A stretch of 64,000 nt of DNA from contig SSNU01000068.1 in NCBI GenBank assembly GCA_012064415.1, positions 1 to 64,000 of the forward strand, in the 5' to 3' direction. This DNA is from Gyrodactylus bullatarudis (lineage: Eukaryota > Platyhelminthes > Monogenea > Gyrodactylidea > Gyrodactylidae). The notes under the pieces were generated by a model. It saw only the letters and a program-made list of their open reading frames with translations. It was not told the DNA's origin and searched no databases. Numbering within the stretch: position 1 is the stretch's first letter; each line of letters opens with the position of its first letter. Below, piece after piece: positions 48,633 to 61,200 of the stretch. The position numbers and the translations under genes were made by a program.

Positions 48633-49170
48633 TTTTTTCTTGTACATTTTTCATTTTTAAATCAATTTAATTCTTTTTTATTATAAAAAACATCATGTTA
48701 CTTACAAGTAAATAGCAACTAAAATAGCTTCATGATGAAGAGTTATTGTTAAGTGATATTTTGTATATTTTATAAATACAAAAATACAATATAGTCATTC
48801 AGTAAAAAGAGTAATCTTTCTTTGTCAAATTATAATTGTTAGCGTAACTAATTAGTCAGATGGATGGTTTTTTTGTTCAAACAAAGTGAAAATCAACAAA
48901 AATTATTACGCCAAAAAAGGGAAGCTTTTGATGATTTCGTTCTCATAAATGACATAAATCACAGTGCAAAGAGAATGAATCAATCATGATCTAATCTTTT
49001 TTATTCGGGTGAAGACAATTTGTTCTTCGATGTTTTGGAAGTGATTTTTATAATAAATAACATTTAATAATAGGAGTTAATAACAATCATATAAAAAAAT
49101 TCTCGTGGTCAAGATCTAAAATTCAAAAAATCATAACAGACATTGTCAAGAATGAAAGGCCACTAGAGGA
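48633..49170. other. Convergent intergenic region
   Basis: Between the TRMT1 stop and the most distal dynamin terminal exon. AT-rich 3' UTR-like sequence. Nothing else seen. Confidence 0.55.
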
Positions 49171-49213
49171 TTAGACATCAGGTCGAGGTGGAACTCTTGG
49201 TATGTTCGGTCTT
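49171..49213 (-). CDS. DNM: Dynamin alternative terminal exon a (short, proline-rich)
   Basis: Acceptor ATTTCAG|AAGACC, 13 codons [13 protein letters not shown] then stop. In phase with the CA| donor at 50995. The two arginine-proline motifs (IPRVPPRP) look like SH3-binding sites of dynamin tails. Confidence 0.75.
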
Positions 49214-52200
49214 CTGAAATTAAAAGGTTGTTTGAAATTAGACAAAAATCGTGAAAAATTCGACAGAACAACAATTGAACTGATACGACAAGAAGTCTGC
49301 TTTACAAGCTGAACTTTTATCTTGCGTGTAGCACCATGAAAGATGCAGTCTTGGAAAAGTTCAATTTAAAAAGAACAAGAAACATGAGATAAGCATACAT
49401 GTAAAGCGAAACTTTTGAAAATTAGGAAAAATACAAATGAAGGAATTTTGTGTGAATGTGGGTGAAGGAAGGCATTAGAGGCCTCTCACTACAGTCATTT
49501 CTTTCCGTGGTCTCTAAGAGGAAAATTACAATGGTGTCGATAAGAGGAAGATTTTAATTTTCATAAAGAGTGCTTAACTAATATTAATGACTGTCTTTTT
49601 GAAATTCTTGACTACTGGAATTACATTCTTGTATTTTCTTACAAAGTGTAAAAAAAGAAAGCTTGATGAATTATTTTCTAATTTCCTGTTACATGATAAA
49701 AGAAAAGAAACTAATGAAACAGATAATTTTAGTCACAGAAAAACAATGTACAATAAAAATAAATGAATATGATGAGTAATTCTTCATGGACAAGTTGAAG
49801 AAAATTGTTAAAACGGATAGATAAACATGAAGAAGAGGTTGGTACAATTTAGAGGGCCATCTTCTAAGCTATTTTATCGTTTGATGTCACGCATAAAATT
49901 TATTTTCTTGCTTAAAGAAACTGCAAAAATTAGTCTATAGATGGTCAAATACTAATTCAAATCTATCCAGCATTAATCTCATTTTGAAGATAACCAAAAA
50001 CTAAGCATTTTTTCCTATAAAACTACGTGTGTGATTTCGAGTATGTTTTGATATACAAAATCTTGGTTGAACTTGCGACAAGAAGGAATTTTTAAATTTT
50101 GTTTCAGTTTTTAAAAATGAAATTTTCGCGGTTAAAACATGAATATTTGATTCGCTTTTCTTTAAAGCTATCTATTGACTTCCTCAAGTGATAATCTAAA
50201 TTGATTGATGGTTTTGAAATACTTTTATCAAGACAAAAATGTCGATCAATTCTAATTATTATTATTAGAATAAAACTTTCAAGACTCAATTCAGAATTAG
50301 CTCATTCGTTTTCTGTTTTAAATAGAAAAAGGAATGATCCTCTTAAATTTACCCACTCTTCAATTAGTTTATCAAAACATCCAAAGAATACACAAAAGTA
50401 AAGTAACACCCAGATATCCATACAAAGAAAAATACAGCAGACATTATTTGTGGAATATTTGTGAGCAAGTTTGTGATGATGACATAAATCTTACACAGCA
50501 TTTGGGCCATCGTTAAAGCTGTTGCTATTCCATCTGATTGTACTATCAAAATTACTAAAAGAATCCCCAGCAAATGGATCCCATTTATCAACAAGAAGAT
50601 TTCGATTTTTCTGTGATCCCCTCATAACTGTACCATAGCTGTTGGGGACCATTTTTGTTGAATCACTCTGCAAACGCGTTGGATTCAAGGGGACAGTGTT
50701 AAAGTTTATTTCAGCTAAATCGCTCATCGACTGACTGGCATGCAGATTTGATCCGAAGGAATCTTTCGAGAAGCGCTTTTGATAGTTTTTCGAAATAGAT
50801 TGTTGTCCAAAACGTCTTTAGAAGGATTTTATAGTATTATTTTAAAATTCTCAAATTAAAAAAAACAAGTGTGTACCGACATGCAGATGAGTTTAAATTA
50901 CTCAAGAATCAAAAAATTCAAGATGTGTATGAGAGAGGTAAGGTGAAGAGTTATCATCATCATTTGAAGTGGAAAAATCTTGTTATAAACTTACTGTGGA
51001 GTGGAAGGAGTTGGTGCAGGTCTTGAAGGGGCAACCCTAGGCTTATTTTGATTAGGTGTCGGACTGGGAGATATTCCTCTTAGGCTGTCTTTATCCTGAA
51101 AATGAATGTATATCATAAATATTTGATAATTGTAAAAATAAAAAAAACATGATTTCAAACAAGAATGATTGACCCTTGATGAATGGAAAATTTTGAAGCC
51201 AAAAAGATTTTGTTCAATTTATAATGACCCATAGTTATGGTTGGCTTCTCTCTGTAACATGGAAAAAATTCGACTCAAAAATGACCCAAAATACAGTAGA
51301 AAAAGGTACAAAATCACTACCAGTCAGAAATTATGATACAGTGGAAAGGCAATCAGTACATTTCGTTGTGTCAGAAAGCTACAGTGGCATATGACGATAT
51401 TTCTAGAAGCAAGATTTTCAAGTCTTTTGAGGTAGCTCAAGAAGGGAACATACGAAAATGCCTCCAGCAGAAATTAGAAAATAATTACCCTGATTCCAAA
51501 ACTGAATTATTTTTTGAAAGTTAATAGCGATTGAAATAGGCATTTTTCGGCTCTAAAACTATGAGAGATATCGAGCAGGCGATTGTATAAGGTTTTGTTA
51601 CTAAGGCATCAGAAAATAGGTTTTGAAAAAAAACGTTCTAAATACTTTAAAAATATTTGTCTAAATTTTCAAAAGAATACCTTTCTTTAAGTGACTTAGC
51701 ATCACTGATCAGTGAACAGTTATCTTTATTAAATTATACATATTTTTGTAGTTTAATAAATTTCCTTTCTAATGAAGTGTTTATAAAGTATTTTGAGTAT
51801 CTTTTCAGTTCAAATTATCACTCGAGAAAGTGTTGTGTTCCACTGGTCGAACAATGAGACATGAATGGTTAAACTCCTTGATCACGTTTTTCTTCGTCTC
51901 AAAATGAGAGGGTAAAATCAACACTGAGAAAAGTTTCCACTTTAGATTTTCATAAATCAATTTGTTTGAATCTTGGTGAATAGATCTACATTAAGGATAG
52001 ATATGGATAGCTAAAAAAGATGGAGAAGAAGACAGTTGTTAGAAATCAATCTGCTTTTAAGCCATGGCAATAGAAGTTTGTAGGTAGTTATGTGAATAAA
52101 AAATGAGAAAATTAAAAAGAGTATAAGCCAGAGAAAGGATGAAAATGAGCGTAATAGTAGTAGCTGTTAGTATATAATAGATTGTCTGCATGTAACATAT

Positions 52201-55200
52201 AATCTATGTATGTAAATTTGTAAATAAATGATGCAATTTTACCTGACGCTAGAAGAAATTAATCAGTTAAAAATAACTTGAAATGCTATCAATAAATCTA
52301 ACATTTGAGAAATTTATCATGTCAGTCTTTTATGTAGAAGAGAATTTATTACGAAACTAAAGATTTCTAAAAGATTCATTTTTTTCATCAAAACACACTC
52401 CATTTTCTTGCGAAAGTCCTATTTTTCAATCATTTTTACTGCTTGGAAATTCATAAATTATGATAATCATTGATCAGTTTAAAATGACGGGTTTTTTCAA
52501 AAATTGAATAGCGATAAATGGTTTTTCTTTGTCTAATGATGATCCCGAAAAAAACTTTTGATTCCTCTCAGACCTTGAAATCAACAACAATTTTCAACTC
52601 AAAAAAATGAAAAAATCGCACCAGCTCGAAATTTAAAATGTCTCCAAAATATTCTAAAATAGGTTTTTTCAATCTTTTCAAAATCATTAAAAGTGTACAT
52701 TTTGAATCAGTTACCAAAAAATTTTTAAAAAAATTTGATACCTTGATGAATGAGTGAGATTTTTTTAAAAATCATGAATTCCCAAGTTCATCGAAAATTG
52801 CTGTAGAACGCAAAAATTGCGGTTATTACAAATTAACGCCAGAATTCTATTTTTGAACTTTGAGCTAGAAAACTTTTATTGATTTCAGAGTAGGAGGTGT
52901 GTGGATTGAGATCACGAATCGACAAACAAATCACTTCAATTCCATCAATTTTTATGATTCGCTGAAAATGACAAGTCTTTCACGAGTTTAATCATTAAAT
53001 CCAGTCTCCTTAGATGAATAATTTTGATTCATTCATGGAATTTAAATTTACTTGTCTAATTTATTATCCTGAAAGATTTGTTTCGAACACCTTCTATATT
53101 TTGCAATCAATAAATATTTCCTATGCAAAGTTGTAAAATCCATAGATACCCAACATCATATATAATTTATTGAGAGAGAGAAACGTTTGGATCTCTGATT
53201 TTAGTTGAGCTACAGTTATTTCCATACATGTATATGCCAAAGCTGCCCAATATATTACGTGTAAAAACAGAGGGACTTACGCACCGAAAACTGACCAATC
53301 AGATTCAAAACCAATATTTTGTACACATTTCCTTTATATAAATCTGGCATGTATAAGCTGATGAGTATGCCACGAAATAAAAGCGCTGTATTCTTATTAC
53401 TAATTGGCATCACCTTCTTTCTTATGGAAATATATAATTTAGCTTTTTTATATGTAACTATGAAAATAATGATAAAATAAGCTGAGTCGTACTTCAGGTA
53501 TTAGCCATTCATTCGTAACTGGTGGTGGGAGGGGAGCGGATGTTGTGTTGGTAGTCGTCTCAGCAATAATCTTCAGACCTTCCTTGATTGTTTCATACAT
53601 TTTGAGAAGGTTTTCCCTGCGTGAAACTTCATCTGCTGATTCTTCCATCAAATGATCCTTTAATTTATTATAAAAATACAAATGGATTAAAAAGTACTCA
53701 CATGATAAATACAAGGCTACAACTTGTCCTGAGGTTAATTTGTAAAATGTACAATTTTAAATATCAAAAAAACATAATTTCAGTCTAAATAGATCAATAA
53801 CTAAAAATGAATTTGTGAGAAATCTTTTTACAATACAACTCAGTGTACTCTTCATATTAGAAATTTCAATAAGCCTGTAGTCAATTTCATACATGATATC
53901 TCAAAAAAGTTTAATTTGTACCTCTCTAACCCAAAAATCTAACCAATCAGCTTTAAACACTCAAAGCCATTAAGGCACCGATTCCAGATTAACCTAGGTG
54001 CATTTAAAACCCAAAAGAATTCCTTGTTTTTTAAGAAATAATACATCTTTTTTTCTACAGATAGACCGATACAAACCAGAAGACAACATAGTCAATTTAT
54101 GCGGAACAGCTTCCTGAAGAACTACTTGGTTCAAAATTGTAACCTTTATTTATAATTTTGTACCAGATAATCATGCGATTATTTTAACATTTTTTACAAT
54201 TCTCCTTAGACCATCAAAAGGTTAAAGTACTAAAATTTTGACTCGCTCATAGATAAATTGTACGAATGATTATTGTGGAAAAGCTCAACTTACGACATTC
54301 TGACTGTACAATGATGGAATTAAATCTGTCTTGAGGAAGTCCTTCAACTTATCAATAAGACAGTACATGATGATTTTTGGGAGCATATCTTTTTGAGTTT
54401 TGTTGACAATTCTCATGTAGCTATCGACGAGATTTGAGATAATCTCAACCTGACGTTCTAATTGTGGATCAGATGAAATTCCATCATCTTCTTCTGGTTC
54501 TGGTTGTCCATTGGCGACAGGCTTACCATTGTCCTCCCTAAAGGGATAAACACCGGCTCTCAAGAGAGCGCTACGCCATTTTTCTGTATCATCAGACGAG
54601 TCTGCCATTAGTTCAAGAGTTCTATGGTCTTTGTAGACATTTGATCTTGATTCCGGGAAGAATAATACGATAGCATCTTTCCTACTAAAGATGGAAGTCT
54701 CCAGACTCTTTTGATAGAGACCATCTAATGAAACAACATATTTCTTTTCCCTTTCCTAGAAATTAAACGAAAATACTCTTTAAAATAGGCATGTGATATA
54801 ATAATACATAAGAGCACACAATATATATATATATGAATCTAGTTTGTGATATGAAGATGAATATTTTGAATCGATAATTTTCTTAAAATAGATTTAAATT
54901 ATACTGGGCTTAGTTTAAAACACTAGGACAGACAATAATCAAGTCAGTTGCTGGGGTAAAAAGATCAATAAGACTCACCTCGTCATCTTTATACCAGGCA
55001 AGAGAATCAGCTTTGAGGACAAACCAGAAATACCGACTGCCCCCCAAAATGTTACCGCCCAGAATTGTGAGCCATCCTTTCGTGATAACCTAGACATTAT
55101 GGGACCAATGTTAAATTATGTTCTTTTAAGATATTTTCTCAAAATGAAGACAAATGACACAGAGAAATGCACCACAAATTTAACATAATTAAAAAAATTA

Positions 55201-58200
55201 AAAAGGATTTTCCAATTCGCTTCAAGAATCGAATGAAAATTTGAAAAATTATAATCGTTTTAATGAAATGACCCATGAAAATCGAAATTGATCGAATTCT
55301 TTAGGTATTGTCCAATACTGTGGATGCATGAGACTTTATCTCAAAATCTAAAATAGATCAGCTCAAACATTAATTCAAATACTACTTACACATTAAATCA
55401 CTATATTAATCAAATTAATGCTTAGAAATGTTGATGCGCTCATAAAAAGCTTTGGTTTCTTTCATGGTTTCAAATAGCTTTACTAGTGAGTAAAGGCTTG
55501 TTATGCGAGATTGTATGGGTTCGTGTTAAATTATTTAAAATAGTGACATAACTTGTGCTTAAATACCAGTTGCATAGCATTCTAGTTAGAAATAGATTTC
55601 CCACTCTTTTACACTTGAAGCCATAGTTGGCTGAACTTGTGATTTTTAAGAAAAACTTTTCAATGTTTTATCAAAATATTGAAAATAACGAAGAGGTTCA
55701 AAATCCAGGTATACTTTGATCAGATGTCTATCAATTATAATAAAACTGTAATTGGTTCTACATTTGAGATTTACAAGAGATGTTGGGAAGAAAGATTTAG
55801 TTCTCACTACAATAAGAATAAGATGATTGAACTTTATGAAGCAAGAAATCAAATTGAAATACAAACTTGACATGTTTTATAATAAAGAATTCATTAAAAC
55901 TTGGTTCAATATTAGGATTATAAGCGAATGGCCATCCAAACCTGTCGGCGATGATTTTGACGAAGAACCAGTAAAGAAGGCATGTGAAGACAATCACTAT
56001 CAAAACGTTTAGATGACCAATAGCTGAAGATCCTAATATTGAAATGGGTTTTAATCAATTTTATGGAAAAAATTGAACATGGATAAAAAATTTCACGTGC
56101 AGTTTGGATAGAAAAGAAACATTTACCGACAATTAGCATCAAGTGAATATATTCAAAATTCTCTCATCGTCAAGTACCAAACTTACAGAGGCCTGCTCAG
56201 TCTGATAGGAATTCGAGCAGGAGTGAAGAATTTTTGAAAGGAAAAAAAATAGTTATTAGAAATGGCACCTCATCTAATGGTTTTGTGAAAAATTATTCGT
56301 ATGAAACTGAGAACATAAAGAATGATGAAAGATGAAAAACATGATACTTGTCCAAGAAATTAAATTTCGATAGATCAATTAAGCTACCATCTAGTGAACC
56401 ACTAATTTTCTTTAGGATTCTTTTAGAAGCTTTTCACAAAATTGGGAATCTATGATTTTTACAAAAAGCTCAATTGTTTACGGTAGAACTGAAGTAAATC
56501 TTCAAATCACATTTAATAAATTAGATTTGTGTAATTCTGGTTCCAAAACGAATATTAAAAAAGTTGATTTTTTCGTTAAAAAATCCAAGATTCCCAACTT
56601 GATATCAATTGAAATTAAATTTGTTGTAGAAAACGAAATACATTATCCGAGAATAATCTTACTGGTTTTGAATTATTTAAAAATAATTGAATTAAAATCA
56701 AACGAAAAGAATGTTTTAATCAGTTCAACGGATGATAGATGGATATTGCTCTCATATTTTTCCCACATAAAAGATATCTATTTTTCTATATCAACCTGAA
56801 CTGAATCGGCAATATTTATTATGTAAATTTGTTGATTCTTTTTTCATTCTGCTTACAATCGATTCAACATGTTTCTAAAAATTATCAAAGGTTATTTTTA
56901 TTTAAAAATTTCTTAAAGTAACAAAATCTTAAAAAAAGATTTTATAGCTCGTTCCTTTCTTCTATACAAATGGACAACGTAAATCGACAACATGCATCTT
57001 ACTAGCATTAATTTCTGTTCAAATTATTTTTGAAATTTTTTATTTTTATGGTACAATGTGAAAGTTAGGCCATGGGGGGGGTGAGAAAAATAGTAGAAAA
57101 CACGGCAAAACCTGAAAAGAGTTTGATTGAATAGTTGAGATAACATCAAAATTAGCTCAAAGAATTCTTCGTTCCAATCGATGAAAATAGTTTTTTCAAG
57201 AAAATTCATATAAAATTATTAAATTCGATATCCCTTTTTTACAATCCCTCGTTGTTGGCATATTCAAAAGTAACCTACAAACATATATATAGGATTTTAG
57301 ATTTACTCGATCATCATCTAATTATCAATTAGTATTTGTAAAAGTAGGTTTAATTTAACCAGTTTTTTTCTAAAGCTTCTTTCAGACGTTTCGGTTCTGA
57401 GACAGTCAAGTACCTTCTTACTAGGATGAGATGGTTTTGTCCCTTAATTATCTTAGCCGCTCCTCTATGGAGTTCATTAAGATTACAAATCTCAACTACC
57501 TTTGTGAGCTTTATCACATTTCTCTTCATTGTTGCTATTTATTGGATAGTTTTGAGGCTTTTTTAGCTTAGATTTTTCTTTGATTTTCTTTGACTTTTAC
57601 TATTTTTTATATTATTATTGAAGTATTGCCACTAAAGTATTAACCAGCGACTCTCTCTATTATGAAAACCATTTAAAACTATAATTTTTCTGCTATGTCA
57701 TCAGGATTAAAAGTTATAAGGTATTAAAAGTATTATTTTGAAGAAAAGGTATTAAAATTATCTCGATGTTTTAGCTTAATTTGAAAATTAATTGGTTTTT
57801 CGAATTTTTATTCGGTTTACTTGAAATTGTAAGTAATTCATCTAAGATATTTGTTGTAAATTCACGATAAAGTATTTAAATAATACTTTTCAAATTATTT
57901 TTCGAGGCTCTAATAATTTCTTATGATGATGCTTTAAGAAATCTACATTTGGCTTTGTTTCTAATTTTCCAAAAAATAGTAATACAAGAACGAGGAAGAT
58001 TTGAGCTAATTTTGTTCAAATGATCTCAAAGATGCAATACAACTCTTTCTTATGATGATAAAGATTTTGTGCACTTTTATTAATTGTCCTTTTTGTGTGG
58101 TTTAGCAGTTTGAGAGAAGGAATAAAACCCTTAGCTAACTCACTGTATACGCCTATTCAAGATTTCATGGATTTGTAAAAGGGCCATTTTTATTGTTATG

Positions 58201-61200
58201 GGATGAATAATTGTAAATTTTAAAAGCAAAATTTTCACAGCTTACTTGATTTCCCAGCTTTGACTTGGAGGAATCATTCGACTTTTTTGCAGCACTAAAA
58301 GGCAAGAAAGTAAAAAATTAGTCGTGTATCAAAATATACAGCAACTCGGATTAAATTCCCAGAAAAAAATATACAATACATAGACCCTTCATAAAACATA
58401 ATAGAATCTAAATCATTTTTTTGAGACTTGATATTTTTGCATTGACTTTATTGGTAATAGAGCAAAATATTTAGTTTCATTTCATCCCCAGTTTTACCTA
58501 CGAATGGTCTTGCCCTCTTTTCGTATATAACTGCAATCATTAATGTAGTAGCAATTCTAGGTAAAAAAACACTCTCTTAATTTATAAGTTCCAGCTTATT
58601 CTGGAACAATTAGAAAACGTATATATTAGCATATATTCAACATAAGTCAAGAAGTGATACTTTAAAATAAGATAGATTGATGGTATTTGATTGGGGTTTC
58701 TTTCAGTTACACAGATTAACCTTGATTTCCTTTACTCTATTGCTTTGGCATAACCTTGAATAACGTTTGAATAACCAAAACTGAAATTTTATGTTATGAT
58801 TTAATCATGTTTGTTATATAGTCCAAATGATTCTAGGTAAGTTATTCAGACTGACAGGGAATTTCTTGTAAATAATGTAGAAATTACAGTGTTTTTAGAC
58901 ATTAAACTACTAACAAAAAAATGGGCACAGGTTATGTCCACGTAAAGTCTAACTTGATCGAGATTGGTTTCTCACACTAAAATGATAGAAATGTGGTTGT
59001 TGTGAATAATTACAGTGTACAAATTAGTTTTTTTAGACATAAAAACCTACTAGCTAAGTCTTCTAATCAAATTGATTTTTTCAAGAGATGAATAATAGAT
59101 TAGCTGATGTGTGGCCAACAAAAAATGCTTGTTTTCTCTTCAAATGATTACATTCAATTTTATGTGTGATAACTTATCACTGATAAGTCTAAAGGAATAT
59201 AGAAGTGTTCATAGACTAACCTTTCCTGGATCTGATATCCAAGAGAAATTCTAGTATTTTTTGATTTTGAAAGATTCGTTTCTGCTTCAAAAGTATACTC
59301 AATTTTCAAGCTTAATTTTTAAAGTTTAAGTGAAGCACTTATCTCAGCGCACTTTTTGATTGGTTTAATTCTTTTGTAAACTATTCATATAGAAGCTAAT
59401 AACAAGGATGGGATATCTATAAAGAAGAAAATATTCATGAATTGTAGAAGGATTAAACCTTTTTATTTTGGTTGTTCATTGAGGTTACATGAAGAAGGGG
59501 GATTTTTTTTAATTGTCCAACATAAAAAATAGTTTGAACGTTTTTTTAACCCTAGTTTGAGATTGTAGGAAATATGATACAACTTTCTATCGGGAAATAA
59601 TAGCTCTAGATATTTCTCAGTTTAGTGTAAAAGATTTGTCGTTTTAGAACTATTCTAACCATGATTATCTTCTGAAAGATGAGTATGTTTTAAAAAAATA
59701 ATTCGGATTCAGCGTGAATATTTTCGGTTGTTTAAGAATTTTTTCTTATTTAAAATTCTTAAATAATATTGAGACCAGAAGCTATGGTGAAGAGTAAGAA
59801 AAAGATTTTCATAGTCTTAGTTTTGTGTCATATAATTTTCAAACAAAAACATAAAGTTGTAAGACATGCTCAATGCATGGAGTTTTTTCAATTGTCCTTC
59901 TCTGTCCTCGTCCAGGATGGTTGATGAATTCAGGGTGGAGATCTTCGGCAGCGACAATTATTGCTGCTTGCTTAAATTCAGCTTCGATTTGTTCAACAAG
60001 CCAATGCGCAGTAGAATAGTACAATGGTCCTTTATCGTTCCAATAGCAATTTCTAGCAGATGTCATTTGTTCAACAATATAGTCAATATATTTTCCCAAA
60101 TTCACAATATCATAATGTGGATTTTCTCCGTAGTATACGGTAAAAACAGTTTTCCCATTTGCGTTAACTCTTGTAAATTTGGTTTCAGTAGCAATGTGCC
60201 AGCCTAACTTGAAGGAGTCTGAATCATGACCATCACAAGCGAATACGCCCCAGACTCTCTCAGGGGAAGATTCTGTCAATAGGAAATAACCGTGCTTTGC
60301 AAACTCATGAGGGGAGTATTCGTGAACTTTGGTGTTGTAAAATTCTTCAAATGTCTTTACACGATAGTTTTCAGCTTGACTTTCGCATTCCATCAGCATA
60401 GTTCCACAGCGCTCCTTAAACTTGGCCAATCGTCTATGCCATTGTACGCGGAGGACTTTGACACGCGTGGGGAAATTGCTAGAGGCCAAATAGGCAGCCT
60501 CAAGAGAAATGGCTCTGTTTATAGTTTGCATAGTTAGGATGCAGACTCTTGAGATACTTTTAACGCTACAACTAAACTTTTCCCTGAATAAGTTGAGCAA
60601 GTCAAAACGAAATTCAGCGTCTCCATCGTCTCCAATCATGGCATTGTAAAAGGTATCAGCTGCTCCATTGTACTCTTTGGCAAAAACATCGTTAAAGTAA
60701 TGCCAAGCAATTTTACTGCCACGTTTCCTCGCAACAATGTGCTCAGATTCAAGGTTATCGATCGTGTCAAAGACATTGACCAGAGCTGTTTTGGCACTGC
60801 TCAATTCAATTATCATTTTCAGTTCATTCAGAGAGGTCTTTACACCTTCCAGGCGAGTGTTAATTTTCTCAAAACCTTTATTCAAGGCTTTTAATTCAGG
60901 AGATTCAGCCTGTGGTAAGAACATTGAGACTATCGATAGGATGGCAGATATGGCCATAAAAGCAGGTCCTAAGGCAGCTAAGCTTGAGGATATCGCAGCA
61001 AAGATGCCAAGAATATTTGTTGATTGAATGACGTCGACAATCTTACCAGCAGTATCAGCAACTATATCTATGGCCTGTGATGCTTTATCAACCATGTCGC
61101 CAGGAAGATACTGAGCATTTTCGCTGATTTCTGTATAATTGTGACGACCAGATACATTTTCTAGGATAAGGAATATAAAAACCCCATTTAAGAGTAACAT

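Larger units (their letters stand above)
55090..58245 (-). other. Dynamin intron, 3.2 kb
   Basis: Contains short plus-strand open frames at 55679-55870, 55827-56012 and 56452-56799 of unknown meaning, a small minus-strand ORF at 57350-57529, and an inverted copy of the repeat seen at 14703 and 28806 (57536-57615). An imperfect hairpin pairs 55907-55920 (TTCAATATTAGGAT) with 56030-56043. Confidence 0.45.

Noticed and set aside
53160..53180. Possible CRISPR-like or tandem arrays
   Set aside because: Only simple microsatellites (GA, AC, TATAT) exist in the window; no spaced direct repeats, and the genome is eukaryotic.
55679..56142. Overlapping ORFs on both strands in the dynamin intron
   Set aside because: An imperfect hairpin makes both strands open; no conserved motif seen, so not listed as genes.
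57072..57082. G tract, with others at 19987 (C tract) and 38513
   Set aside because: Isolated homopolymer runs of 8-10 bases, not a repeated quadruplex-type pattern.
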